Assembly: GCF_008274215.1 (NCBI RefSeq)
Contig: NZ_VTPS01000013.1
Location: 1-64,000 of the forward strand
Direction of reading: 5' to 3'
Length of the DNA stretch: 64,000 nucleotides
DNA from: Calorimonas adulescens
GTDB taxonomy: Bacteria > Bacillota > Thermoanaerobacteria > Thermoanaerobacterales > UBA4877
The notes beneath the pieces are model-generated. The model saw only the letters and a program-made list of their open reading frames with translations, was not told where the DNA came from and searched no databases. A program made the position numbers and the translations under genes. This document shows positions 17,740 through 26,334 of this stretch, piece by piece; position 1 is the stretch's first letter, and every line of letters starts with the position of its first letter.

Positions 17740-17937
17740 TTATTCTTCTATAAATTCTCTGTATGTCTCATATGCCATTCTATAGAGTCCAAGGTCTATC
17801 TCCCGCAGCTTCTTGCCGGGGACAAGCATAGTCACCTTGACAACCCCGGGCAGTCTTCCAATATCCACAGAACCCATTATAGTGGCCCTGTTTTTAACCT
17901 CACCTGCTGGCATGTGCAGGAAATTTGAGATACGCAT
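17740..17937 (-). CDS. Hypothetical small protein, 65 residues
   Basis: Reads MRISNFLHMPAGEVKNRATI and goes on with GSVDIGRLPGVVKVTMLVPG and LYRMAYETYREFIEE. The composition is protein-like: glycine turns in a beta-rich first half and a charged C-terminal helix. No family was recognised and there is no clear ribosome site; the ATG at codon 9 is an alternative start. It follows the garR-like gene by 36 bases on the same strand and precedes the GntR stub, so it may be co-transcribed. Confidence 0.4.
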   Translation of the reverse strand: MRISNFLHMPAGEVKNRATIMGSVDIGRLPGVVKVTMLVPGKKLREIDLGLYRMAYETYREFIEE

Positions 17938-17973
17938 TTGGGGAATATTATACCATTAATACAGGTAAAATCA

Positions 17974-18864
17974 TCAATTATTTTTAACCTCAGAGCCGAC
18001 AATCTTCTCATAAAACTGGACTAAAGCTGCATGATCCATCTCATCCTTACCATCTGCCTTGAGGTTTTGCATCATCTCCATCACCATAGATGTTATAGGT
18101 AAAAATGCCGCTATATCATGGGCTTCATCCAGTGCATTCTTAAGGTCCTTTATATGAAGTTTAAGCTTGAAGCCAGGTGTGAAGTTGCGCTTTAATATAG
18201 CAGGAAGCTTGGCATCCAGCACACGGCTTCCGGCCAGGCCGCCCTTTATAGCCTCATATATTCTTTCAGGATCAGCCCCGGCCTTTACCCCCATTGCAAA
18301 GGCCTCAGACATAACTGCAATATTCCCTGCCACGATTATTTGGTTTACCAGCTTTGCCGTATTGCCGCTGCCTATATCACCCACCCTTACTATACTCTTC
18401 CCTACAGCCCTGAGTACTGGCAGACATTCCTCAAAGTCTGATTCACTACCACCCACCATTATGGCCAGTGTCCCATCAATTGCCCCCTGTTCACCTCCGC
18501 TTACAGGAGCGTCCATCATCCTTATTCCCTTCTTAGCAAGCTCATTACTTATCTCTTTAGATGCCGCCGGTGAGATTGAACTCATATCAATAAGGATGGA
18601 GCCAGGCCTCATACCATTTATAAGGCCATCTTCTCCCAGGACCACTTCCCTTACCTCCGGCGAGTCAGGCAGCATCGTTATAACCAGGTCAGAAAGTTTG
18701 CCAACATCTCCAGGAGTTTTGGCTTCCTCTGCCCCAAGGGATACAAGTTCCTCAACAGGTGTCCTGTTTCTATGACCCATTACAACGAGAGAATAACCCG
18801 CTTTGATAAGATTTTTAGCCATAGGCCTGCCCATTATACCCAGCCCTATAAAACCTACCTTCAT
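17974..18864 (-). CDS. garR: NAD(P)-dependent 2-hydroxy-3-oxopropionate reductase / 3-hydroxyacid dehydrogenase
   Basis: Protein of 296 residues in the beta-hydroxyacid dehydrogenase family. The N-terminal Rossmann site is VGFIGLGIMGRPMAKNLIKA. The substrate motif DAPVSGGEQGAIDGTLAIMV is near residue 118, and the catalytic lysine segment is GSGNTAKLVNQ near residue 170. GarR reduces tartronate semialdehyde to glycerate; HIBADH-type activity on 3-hydroxyisobutyrate is an alternative. AGGAGG lies 9 bases before ATG 18864. With the glyoxylate-reductase-like gene upstream it fits C2/C3 hydroxyacid metabolism. The exact substrate is inference. Confidence 0.78.
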   Translation of the reverse strand: MKVGFIGLGIMGRPMAKNLIKAGYSLVVMGHRNRTPVEELVSLGAEEAKTPGDVGKLSDLVITMLPDSPEVREVVLGEDGLINGMRPGSILIDMSSISPAASKEISNELAKKGIRMMDAPVSGGEQGAIDGTLAIMVGGSESDFEECLPVLRAVGKSIVRVGDIGSGNTAKLVNQIIVAGNIAVMSEAFAMGVKAGADPERIYEAIKGGLAGSRVLDAKLPAILKRNFTPGFKLKLHIKDLKNALDEAHDIAAFLPITSMVMEMMQNLKADGKDEMDHAALVQFYEKIVGSEVKNN

Positions 18865-18881
18865 TTAAATCATCCTCCTAT

Positions 18882-18908
18882 AGAAAACAAACCCGGAGTA
18901 TCCCGGGC
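18882..18908 (-). terminator. Terminator or attenuator between the two dehydrogenases
   Basis: CCCGG (18892-18896) pairs with CCGGG (18903-18907) around a six-base loop. On the minus strand it is followed by TTTGTTTTCT. It sits between the upstream hydroxyacid dehydrogenase gene and the ribosome site of the downstream garR-like gene, so it may end the first transcript or only attenuate it. Confidence 0.6.
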
Positions 18909-18913
18909 TAAAT

Positions 18914-19888
18914 TTATTTTTCATATACCTCTTTATTTACTATATTTTGCGGTTTCTTACCATTAAGTACGGCAAGACAGTCCTCCACAACCATCTCAGC
19001 CATCCTCTCCCTGGCCTCATATGTGGCACTGCCTATATGTGGTTCTAATACCACATTGTCAAGTTCCAAAAGCTCAGGCGTAACTGCAGGTTCATTCTCA
19101 TAAACGTCCAGCCCTGCACCTGCTATCCACCCCTCTTTTAATGCCTTTGCCAGAGCCTTTTCATCTATTATCGGACCACGGGCAGTATTTACCAGTATGC
19201 AGTTCTTCTTCATCTTTTTAAACTGCTCTTCACCCAGCATATTTTTGGTATCCTCAGTCAGCGGTGTGTGGATCGATATGAAATCCGACCTGGATAGGAG
19301 TTCGTCTAAGCTCACATACTCAGCCCCTATTTCCCTTTCTTCTTCCTCTGAGAGCCTGCGCCTCTTATAGTATATGACATGCATGTCAAACCCCTTTGCC
19401 CTCTTTGCAACGGCACTGCCTATCCTTCCCATACCAATTATCCCAAGGGTCTTTCCTGCAAACTCATAACCAAGCATGAGCTTTGGCCCCCAGCAATGGA
19501 ACTTACCAGCCCTGAGGTATTTATCCCCCTCAACTATCCTCCTCGAGACAGCCATGAGAAGTGCCCACGCCAGATCTGCTGTAGCATTGGTTAGCACCCC
19601 GGGCGTATTTGTGACAACTATGCCCTTCTTTGTAGCCGTCTTTATGTCTATATTATTAAAACCAACCGCATAGTTGGAAATAACCTTGAGGTTTGGTGAG
19701 GCATTTATCACATCTGCATCGATTGGGTCATCCAGCATTGATATTATGCCGTCCTTGCCTTTTATCTTTTCCACAATCTCCTCTTTCGTAAGCTTGGTCT
19801 CCCCGGACACATACTCCAAGTCAACCTCTCTTTTTAGTTTTTCCATAGCAACTCCTGGTATCTCACGGGTTAAAAGTACCTTAAACAT
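18914..19888 (-). CDS. D-2-hydroxyacid dehydrogenase (glyoxylate/hydroxypyruvate reductase type)
   Basis: Protein of 324 residues with the standard D-2-hydroxyacid dehydrogenase order. It has a catalytic-domain start, the Rossmann site GKTLGIIGMGRIGSAVAKRA near residue 150, NTARGPIIDE with the conserved arginine, the catalytic glutamate region ENEP, and the catalytic histidine in LEPHIGSATYEAR. The sequence is closest in feel to archaeal/bacterial glyoxylate reductase (GyaR). It reduces glyoxylate or hydroxypyruvate with NAD(P)H. AGGAGG precedes the ATG, and an AT-rich segment with TATAAT on the minus strand lies about 40 bases upstream. Confidence 0.82.
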   Translation of the reverse strand: MFKVLLTREIPGVAMEKLKREVDLEYVSGETKLTKEEIVEKIKGKDGIISMLDDPIDADVINASPNLKVISNYAVGFNNIDIKTATKKGIVVTNTPGVLTNATADLAWALLMAVSRRIVEGDKYLRAGKFHCWGPKLMLGYEFAGKTLGIIGMGRIGSAVAKRAKGFDMHVIYYKRRRLSEEEEREIGAEYVSLDELLSRSDFISIHTPLTEDTKNMLGEEQFKKMKKNCILVNTARGPIIDEKALAKALKEGWIAGAGLDVYENEPAVTPELLELDNVVLEPHIGSATYEARERMAEMVVEDCLAVLNGKKPQNIVNKEVYEK

Positions 19889-20143
19889 ACCAATCCCTCC
19901 TGTTACTGTATTCTAAGTATAATTATAGCAAAAAAACTTGAAAAAGGTTAAAAAAATAATAAGAATTTTTGTCGTGTAACGTACACACCCATGTAAAACC
20001 TCTCAAGCTGTACATTCATAAAAATTTTTATGTAAATTATGATGCAATAATCTCCGCAAAAGAATATAATAAAAAACAGATATCAATAAGGTTTTACCCA
20101 TGCAACAGCTGTTATTATATTACAATTTTGCGGGTGATTAATA

Positions 20144-21181
20144 GTGGGAAGACTTAAAGAACTGGACGTTTTGAAGGGCCTGGCCATAACAGCCGTTATA
20201 GCAATACACACCACCAGTGATGGCTTAATAAAATTCGATGTATCTTCATACTCATATATGGTATACCTTTTTATCAACAGGTTATCTCAGTTTGCAGTAC
20301 CCGCTTTTATCTTCGCAAGCAGCCTCCTGCTCTCCTATGTCTACAGAGAAAGGTTTCGCACAATAACCATCCGCCATCTCAAGGATTTCTATCTGAAGCG
20401 TCTTATGAGAATAATCCCGCCATATATGTCGTGGACATTTATATACCTGTTAACCAAATACGTAATCACAGGAGGTGCAACACCTCTCACAATACATAAT
20501 TATCTTAAATATATAATCACCGGGAATGGCTATTATCACCTTTACTTTGTGATAATAATACTGCAGCTCTACCTTTTTATGCCATTCATAGTATTTCTTA
20601 TATCTCATGTAAAAATTAAATTTTGTCATATGCTGTTAATTTCGGCACTCATACAGATACTCTTTTATTATGTGTATCAGTCCTACATTGTGCACTATTT
20701 CCAGCGAAGCGCAGTCCTCGTGGCATGGTATATACTTCTTGTATTTACAGGCTCGTGGATCGGCATAAATTATGAGGCATACACTCGAAAGGAAAAGTAT
20801 ATTGCCACATGTCTCCCTGTAGCTATTGTCTCAGGTGTATCTTATATATACCTCTATCATCTTTTAAACCTTAGCATATATGTACCTTTGTCGGTATTCA
20901 ATCTGGTATGGTATATATATGTAACATCTGCAGCTTTATCACTCCTTTATATTTCCAAAAGACTAAGGATACGGTCCCTCGAGAGTGCAGGCAGGCTCTC
21001 ATTTGGCATATACCTGATACATCCACTCCTGCTTTCCATTATGAATGGCATATATAATACCGGTAACATCATGATGTATCACCTATACACCTTATTTGAG
21101 TTCCTGACTATATATGCTGTATCTTATATCATTACAGCAGCCCTTGAAAATACTGCTTGGAGCAAATATATCGTTGGATAA
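20144..21181 (+). CDS. Acyltransferase-3 family membrane protein
   Basis: Protein of 345 residues with about ten membrane spans and the acyltransferase-3 opening LKELDVLKGLAITAVIAIHT, containing the family histidine, then RRIIPPYMSWTFIY-like segments (RLMRIIPPYMSWTFI). The C-terminal LSFGIYLIHPLLLS is also typical. These proteins O-acetylate or succinylate extracellular glycans. The start is GTG 20144 with a GCGGGTG ribosome site, the same unusual site used by the PIG-L gene at 13610. No riboswitch was recognised in the 255 bases upstream. Confidence 0.85.
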   Translation: MGRLKELDVLKGLAITAVIAIHTTSDGLIKFDVSSYSYMVYLFINRLSQFAVPAFIFASSLLLSYVYRERFRTITIRHLKDFYLKRLMRIIPPYMSWTFIYLLTKYVITGGATPLTIHNYLKYIITGNGYYHLYFVIIILQLYLFMPFIVFLISHVKIKFCHMLLISALIQILFYYVYQSYIVHYFQRSAVLVAWYILLVFTGSWIGINYEAYTRKEKYIATCLPVAIVSGVSYIYLYHLLNLSIYVPLSVFNLVWYIYVTSAALSLLYISKRLRIRSLESAGRLSFGIYLIHPLLLSIMNGIYNTGNIMMYHLYTLFEFLTIYAVSYIITAALENTAWSKYIVG

Positions 21182-21208
21182 AAGGACCTGTCACATGACA
21201 GGTCCTTT
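21181..21208. terminator. Bidirectional terminator
   Basis: Perfect 12-bp arms (AAAGGACCTGTC and GACAGGTCCTTT) around a four-base loop follow the stop of the acyltransferase and face the convergent oxidoreductase remnant. A-rich and T-rich flanks let it work on both strands. Confidence 0.85.
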
Positions 21209-21221
21209 TATCAGACTTCCG

Positions 21222-21794
21222 TTATATCTTCACTGCTACCCTTGCAGCCTCTTCTATGGCCTCCAAAGCCTTTCTGGCCTTTACAGCATCGCCAATTACA
21301 TATACCTCAGGTATCTTTCCCTTTATCTTCTCTTCCAGCGGGTTATATGCCTTGGCACCCATGGCCAGGACTATCGTATCAAATCCTGTGAGCTTTTCTT
21401 CTTTTCCGTCTTTCTCATATACCACACCGTCATCAAGGAACTCCTTTACTGTGGCACCGGTAATAGCTTTGACACCGTATTTATTCAGCCTCTCCATGAG
21501 GAAGTATTTGACTGCTGCCTGTTCATCCCTTGCTATTTCCGGCAGCATCTCTACTATCGTAACATTATGATAGTGCGCACCTAAGAAGTCTGCTGTCTCA
21601 ACACCCACCATACCGCCACCGACTATGAGGACATTCATGCCGGCTTCTTTCTTTCCGTCCAGCACATCAACTGCTTTGACAAATTTGGGGTTGTCTATAC
21701 CTTTTATATTAGATTCATTGTTGAGTAAAATTTCAGGTTTTCTGTTTTCCTGACTCCGACACTTTGAATTTGTAAATCCGCATAAAATTGGCAT
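21222..21794 (-). pseudogene. C-terminal fragment of an ene-reductase-like flavoprotein (FadH/BaiCD type)
   Basis: From about 21715 the minus strand reads GIDNPKFVKAVDVLDGKKEA, then a Rossmann site MNVLIVGGGMVGVETADFL and a final FAD-domain segment YVIGDAVKARKALEAIEEAA. This is the C-terminal third of 2-enoate reductase / NADH:flavin oxidoreductase proteins of about 650 residues. The TIM barrel and the Fe-S part are absent, and the first ~25 codons of the frame are unrelated. It is a truncated remnant beside other truncated redox genes. Confidence 0.75.
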
Positions 21795-21899
21795 TCCTGT
21801 TTTAAAAAGTCACTGCCGCTTTGATCAACATACAAATCACCACTTTTATTTTATTATTAGGTATACATAATCCTGCTTAATTAGTATAGTAACCGATTA

Positions 21900-22145
21900 T
21901 CATCCACCCGAAAGAATGGCAAGCATCAGTACCTGATCCCCATCATTCAAGACAGACTCCCTAACTGCAGCCTTTTGATTAATAATAAACAGGGCTTTTT
22001 CCGCTTCTGGGAATAATTGTGGAAACAACTCCTTTAAGGTATCAAGCAGATCGCCCAAAGTACTGTGGTCAGGCATCTGAACCTGAATACTTTCTTTGCC
22101 GGCAAGGTTCTGATAAAATGAATAAAACTTCACAGTTATAACCAT
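21900..22145 (-). CDS. MoaD/ThiS-like sulfur carrier protein
   Basis: Protein of 81 residues with the ubiquitin-like carrier pattern: VKFYSFYQNLAGKESIQVQM at the start and MLAILSGG at the end, giving the C-terminal Gly-Gly that is thiocarboxylated in MoaD. The ATG at 22145 has a good ribosome site (AAGGGAG); an in-frame ATG at 22178 does not. It sits downstream of a tungsten aldehyde oxidoreductase fragment, matching the known habit of AOR genes carrying a dedicated MoaD for the pterin cofactor. The gene itself appears intact. Confidence 0.8.
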   Translation of the reverse strand: MVITVKFYSFYQNLAGKESIQVQMPDHSTLGDLLDTLKELFPQLFPEAEKALFIINQKAAVRESVLNDGDQVLMLAILSGG

Positions 22146-22174
22146 TATAATTTCTCCCTTAATTGATGGGCAGT

Positions 22175-22807
22175 TCAATTATACAGGTCAGCTATTACGT
22201 CGTCCATGCCACCTAGTCGTTCAAGCACCTCGCGGTAAGGTTTCCCCGTAGTACGGTCCCATCCGACAGCAGCAAAAAAGTTATCACCCAACTTCTCATT
22301 ATCAACTGTGCAGTTTGCGGTGGGCCCTTTCTCCAGAGGAGGTTTGCCTACAGAGCGGAGGGGTATATTAAAATCTGATGGTCTCAAGCCCTCTCGAACA
22401 TTGAAAGCTTGCCGCATATTAAGTACCCTTGCTCCAGCAGCCATAGCCTCTTGCGGCTCAATCCCCGTTACCGCCTCCAGGAGCTTAGGAATCGCTTCTG
22501 CCTGTCCCGTAAGAGTGATGAACAAACATAATCCGGCACAGTCAAGCACCTCTGAAAAAACCGTAGCACTATAGTCAGCTTCACCTGTGTTTTCATAATT
22601 ATATTTGGCCGGATCAGGATTTGACATCTGCACCATGCCCAAGCCGCCTTTAACATGGCGACCTGGTGGGGGATCATACTGGTAGGTTCTAGCATACCCC
22701 GGGGCAAGCCTTGGGTCATGCATAGGCAGTTCAATGTTGCGTGCAGTTTGCAGATACTCTGAGCCCTTGCCTAGTTTCTCCGCAGCAATGGTTTGCAGAC
22801 GCTTCAA
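22175..22807 (-). pseudogene. Aldehyde ferredoxin oxidoreductase, C-terminal fragment
   Basis: About 210 residues remain of a protein normally ~600 long. The fragment includes IELPMHDPRLAPGYARTYQY, DPPPGRHVKGG, the helical segment LLEAVTGIEPQEAMAAGARV, LRPSDFNIPLRS and the C-terminal WDRTTGKPYREVLERLG. All are features of domains 2 and 3 of the AOR family. The N-terminal pterin domain and the first Fe-S cysteines are absent, and an in-frame stop lies a few codons before the homologous part. It is a truncated relic; the MoaD-like gene 29 bases downstream has outlived it. Confidence 0.78.
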
Positions 22808-23068
22808 TATTATCCATTCAATCTAAGTTTGGGGGTGACAATGCTATGATAGTAAAAAAATTTATTGTCGAATAAAGTAAAATATATTAAGCGCAGTCGG
22901 TTTTGATGTTGATGACATCCGGGGGATTGATAACAGTTCCAGGACAAGCTCAATGGGACATCAAACTCTCTCAAAACAATCCACAATCTATCAACACGGC
23001 CTTACGCAGGATTTACTCACCTTTATCAGTTAGTGGGGAGTGTCTGAAAATGATAAAAGTCAAAGACA

Positions 23069-23470
23069 ATGGCTACAAAAAAGCCTAAAATTTTATCCTC
23101 TTACTCGGGGAAGAATTCCTGCACCAACGTCACTATATCTAATTATTCATTTAAACTTGTCCCATTTATCGTCCCTGCAGTGTCAGATACAGTGGAAACG
23201 ATTTATGCTGTATATATTACCCCTAATCCATCGGTGGAAAAGATTAGTTGCAGCGAGGCGGCACAGTACTTTGGCCTAACTCCAAGGGAACTGGAGATAG
23301 CCAAGCTGATAGAAAGAGGGTTTAGCAACCAGGAGATTGCCGATGAGCTCTCTATAAGTATCCATACTGTAAAAGCTCATACAGAAAACATATTCAAAAA
23401 AATGAATGTGAACAGCAGAACAGCAGTGATCTATAAGATGAAAGAAATGATGTGTCTTAATAGAGAGTAG
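23069..23470 (+). CDS. LuxR-family regulator, short form
   Basis: ORF of 133 residues. The C-terminal 65 residues are a LuxR helix-turn-helix: [20 protein letters not shown], then [20 protein letters not shown]. The N-terminal half (about 60 residues, [20 protein letters not shown]) looks like the tail of a sensor domain, and the first residues are unconvincing. No clear ribosome site precedes the ATG. The protein may be a truncated form of a larger regulator, consistent with the remnants on its left. A terminator follows. Confidence 0.6.
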   Translation: MATKKPKILSSYSGKNSCTNVTISNYSFKLVPFIVPAVSDTVETIYAVYITPNPSVEKISCSEAAQYFGLTPRELEIAKLIERGFSNQEIADELSISIHTVKAHTENIFKKMNVNSRTAVIYKMKEMMCLNRE

Positions 23471-23479
23471 AGACTAAAC

Positions 23480-23505
23480 AAGGGCCTATACAGCCCTTAT
23501 TTTTT
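23480..23505 (+). terminator. Terminator after the LuxR gene
   Basis: AAGGGC (23480-23485) pairs with GCCCTT (23493-23498) and is followed by ATTTTTT. It overlaps the last codons of the convergent lipA gene. Confidence 0.7.
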
Positions 23506-24343
23506 CTATGCCCTCTCCAGCATGGTAAGAACTTCTTACCAGCGGTCCGGACGCTATATATTTAAAACCCATCTGATAACCAATCTCTCTGTATCTTTTG
23601 AACTGTTCGGGTGTGATATATTCTGCCACCTCTATGTGCTTTCCCGATGGCCTTAAATACTGGCCTATGGTCATCATGTCGCAGTCTATATCCCGAAGGT
23701 CCTGCATTACCTCTATGACCTCATCCTCCAATTCACCTAAGCCAACCATGATACCGGACTTGGTAAGTATATTGTCATCCAGCTCTTTAACCCTTTTTAG
23801 GAGGTTTAAGGACCGCTGATAATCCGCTCTGGGCCTTACCATGGAGTACAGTCTCGGTACTGTCTCTATATTGTGGTTTATGACATCCGGCCTGGCCATG
23901 ACCACAGTCTTTATGGATTCTTCATTGCCCATAAAATCTGATACAAGCACCTCCACAGTGAGGCTGGGTATCTTCCTGAGCTCATTTATTGTCTTTGCAA
24001 AGTGCTGCGCCCCACCGTCAGGTATATCATCCCTGGTAACACAGGTGACAACTGCATGTCTAAGTCCCAGTTTTCTTGCAGCTTCCGCCACTCTCCTGGG
24101 TTCATCCTCATCCAACGGGAGAGGGTGACCCTTATCCACAGCGCAGAATCTGCAACCTCTGGTGCAGATATTCCCCATAATCATAAATGTAGCTGTCCTC
24201 TTAGCAAAACATTCTCCTATATTTGGACAGTCTGCACTTTGACAGACGGTATTAAGTGACATGTTGCTCAAAAAAACCTGCATTTTTTCAAGTTCTTCCG
24301 ATGATACCCTGACCTTGAGCCAATCAGGCTTTTTCATCTTCAT
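23486..24343 (-). CDS. lipA: Lipoyl synthase
   Basis: Radical SAM protein of 285 residues. It has the auxiliary cluster cysteines in [12 protein letters not shown] and the radical SAM CxxxCxxC motif in CTRGCRFC. Further family segments are [26 protein letters not shown] and SGIMVGLGE. The C-terminal SSYHAGE carries the serine that ligates the auxiliary cluster. It inserts two sulfur atoms into octanoyl groups on lipoyl domains. Its start overlaps the end of lipB by 20 bases, and both close the acetoin dehydrogenase operon, whose E2 needs lipoate. Confidence 0.96.
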   Translation of the reverse strand: MKMKKPDWLKVRVSSEELEKMQVFLSNMSLNTVCQSADCPNIGECFAKRTATFMIMGNICTRGCRFCAVDKGHPLPLDEDEPRRVAEAARKLGLRHAVVTCVTRDDIPDGGAQHFAKTINELRKIPSLTVEVLVSDFMGNEESIKTVVMARPDVINHNIETVPRLYSMVRPRADYQRSLNLLKRVKELDDNILTKSGIMVGLGELEDEVIEVMQDLRDIDCDMMTIGQYLRPSGKHIEVAEYITPEQFKRYREIGYQMGFKYIASGPLVRSSYHAGEGIEKIRAV

Positions 24344-25007
24344 TCGCCACCAATCTGCTTAAGGATATCTCCTCAAACCCTATATCAAACACATCTTTAA
24401 ACCTGCCAATCATTCTCTCTCTTACACTTAATATATCTTCATCTATGCCAAGCTTGTTCAAGGATGTAACTCCAAAATCTGTTATGCCGCAGGGATTTAT
24501 CAGGTTGAAATATGAAAGGTCTGTATTTACATTAAAGGCCAGGCCATGCCATGTTATCCAGTGCCTTACGGCCACACCTATGGCGCATATCTTCTCGTCG
24601 TCCATCCATACGCCGGTGTATTTGGCCTTTCTCCCTGCTTTTATACCATATTCCGCCAAGAGCCTTATGATGACCTCCTCCAGCTTATCCACATAGAGGT
24701 GTACATCCTTACCCCATTTAGTAAGGTCAAACACGGGATAGGCCACAATCTGGCCAGGCCCATGAAAGGTGATATTGCCACCCCTCTCCACCTTATAGAT
24801 CTCAGCCCTTTTCTCAAGTTCCTCCATCGGGATTAAAATATTATCAAAACCCCCGGCACTGCCAATGGTATACACCGGCGGATGCTGGAGGATAATAAGC
24901 ACCCCATCTGTCTCTCCGCTTTTTACCCTTTCCATGGCGGCAAGCTGAATCTCTTTACCTTTGAGATAGGGTATCAAACCCAGTTTTAAGACCTCTCCTC
25001 TCCTCAC
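24324..25007 (-). CDS. lipB: Octanoyl-ACP:protein N-octanoyltransferase
   Basis: Protein of 227 residues with the LipB core: [20 protein letters not shown], the lysine motif [14 protein letters not shown] followed by the HGLAFNVN segment, and the nucleophile cysteine in [12 protein letters not shown]. It transfers octanoate from ACP to E2 domains, the step before LipA. GTG 25007 is the likely start, with AAAAGGGG upstream at the end of acoX. The gene lies 5 bases from acoX and overlaps lipA. Confidence 0.95.
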   Translation of the reverse strand: MRRGEVLKLGLIPYLKGKEIQLAAMERVKSGETDGVLIILQHPPVYTIGSAGGFDNILIPMEELEKRAEIYKVERGGNITFHGPGQIVAYPVFDLTKWGKDVHLYVDKLEEVIIRLLAEYGIKAGRKAKYTGVWMDDEKICAIGVAVRHWITWHGLAFNVNTDLSYFNLINPCGITDFGVTSLNKLGIDEDILSVRERMIGRFKDVFDIGFEEISLSRLVANEDEKA

Positions 25008-25012
25008 TTCAA

Positions 25013-26002
25013 TCAGCCCCTTTTAAAAATGCCTCTAGACACAGCACTCTTCAATGTCGCAGAAACATTTAAAACCTTTGGTCCATCAAGGCCCAGGATA
25101 ACCTTTGTGCCATCTCCATTTTTAACTATTATATCTCTTTCTCCATCAAGGGCAAGCATAAAATCGCCATAATCAATCACGTACTCTCTATCCGGCTCCA
25201 TCCTCTCATACAGGTCTATACCTATGCTGTCCACAGTCCCAGGCGCATATGGCACCTTTACTGTATATTTTGAACCGAGAATAACATGGGCCCCACAGGG
25301 AGAATCAAAATCAACTATATCCAGATATCCTGCAATAGACGAAAGACCAATGAACTCCGGCCTGGCCACAGTGGAAAATACCTCTTTCACCCTTTTGGTA
25401 TCCCATACTGCCCGGCTGCCTTTAAAAAGCTCGTCTACAATGCCAACATCAATCAGGGCAATATCCTCAAAATCTCCCCTGCATATCCTTAAAAATTTCC
25501 TTCTTTGAATCGCATTATCACCTGCATATCCATAGATATAGACTCCTGCTGCTATCCCTGCTGTAGTGGTCTCAATCAAATAGGGAAAGACATTGTTCGT
25601 CCCTGTGGATATTGGTAAAATCGGCGTTGCCCTGTTTGATTTAAAAACCAGCCTGTTGGTACCATCCCCACCCATAACAACAATAATGCCAACATCAAGC
25701 TCCCCAAAAGCTTCAGCCGCCCTCATAGTGTCAACAGGTTTTCCTGTAAGAGGGATATCTATAACAGAAATATCCATTTCAAGCTTGCCTCTGGCTTTTA
25801 ACGTATCAGCGGTCTTCTGGCCCATCGAAAAGCTATCAGGCATTACATAGGCCCTCTCTACACCCATGGACTGCAAACTCATGACCAGTCTTTCCAGCAT
25901 ATTCAATTTTTGATTATTATCAAAAGTGGAGGCCATTGTGGTCAGCCTCCGTATATCCCTCCCGGACTCCGGGTTTACAATTATCCCAACACTATTTTTC
26001 AT
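25013..26002 (-). CDS. acoX: AcoX, NAD kinase-like protein of acetoin operons
   Basis: Protein of 329 residues of the ATP-NAD kinase/diacylglycerol kinase clan. It has VGIIVNPESGRDIRRL at the N-terminus, the GGDGT motif in IVVMGGDGTNRLV, and the substrate-binding STGTNNVFP. AcoX is found with acetoin dehydrogenase genes across Firmicutes and Proteobacteria, though its exact role is unsettled. It overlaps the zinc-ribbon gene by 11 bases and precedes lipB, so it is translated as part of the aco operon. Confidence 0.88.
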   Translation of the reverse strand: MKNSVGIIVNPESGRDIRRLTTMASTFDNNQKLNMLERLVMSLQSMGVERAYVMPDSFSMGQKTADTLKARGKLEMDISVIDIPLTGKPVDTMRAAEAFGELDVGIIVVMGGDGTNRLVFKSNRATPILPISTGTNNVFPYLIETTTAGIAAGVYIYGYAGDNAIQRRKFLRICRGDFEDIALIDVGIVDELFKGSRAVWDTKRVKEVFSTVARPEFIGLSSIAGYLDIVDFDSPCGAHVILGSKYTVKVPYAPGTVDSIGIDLYERMEPDREYVIDYGDFMLALDGERDIIVKNGDGTKVILGLDGPKVLNVSATLKSAVSRGIFKRG

Positions 26003-26321
26003 CTTTCTTATCTTCCTTAAGCACTTCTTTTACTTCTTTTAATACCCTGTATGGCTTTGTCAAGATCCTTATGGGCATGGAACAGAGAAAACCCGTCAGG
26101 TCTTTCTCCAGTTCTTTTGTCATCCTGGTGGGTTTGGTCATAATCCTGTCTATAAAATCACCAGCATAATCCTTAACCAGAGCTTCCCTCTTAAGCTCTA
26201 TCTCAGTACCGCATTCCTCGCATCTTATGCTCTTTATCACATTGCCTACATATGTTATTGTATGTTCTGTCTCCCTATTGCAGTGGAGGCAGAAAAGCAC
26301 AGCCTTCATTTGAGTAGACAT
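25992..26321 (-). CDS. Zinc-ribbon protein of the acetoin operon
   Basis: Protein of 109 residues. Two CxxC pairs, CLHC near residue 11 and CEEC near residue 34, form a zinc ribbon. The rest is a charged helical tail (RVLKEVKEVLKEDKKDEK at the end). There is no catalytic motif. It is known to me only as a small protein that recurs next to lpd/acoX in anaerobic Firmicutes, with no assigned job. It lies 13 bases after acoL and overlaps acoX by 11 bases, so tight co-expression is certain. A scaffold or regulator for the complex is a guess. Confidence 0.7.
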   Translation of the reverse strand: MSTQMKAVLFCLHCNRETEHTITYVGNVIKSIRCEECGTEIELKREALVKDYAGDFIDRIMTKPTRMTKELEKDLTGFLCSMPIRILTKPYRVLKEVKEVLKEDKKDEK

Positions 26322-26334
26322 ATAATCACTTCCC

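Noticed and set aside
19889-20143. Possible riboswitch or leader RNA ahead of the acyltransferase gene
   Set aside because: The region is AT-rich, and no conserved riboswitch core, T-box or terminator/anti-terminator pair could be recognised.
22808-23068. Possible small ORFs between the AOR fragment and the LuxR gene
   Set aside because: Composition is not protein-like, there is no ribosome site, and the frames overlap each other; treated as eroded DNA.
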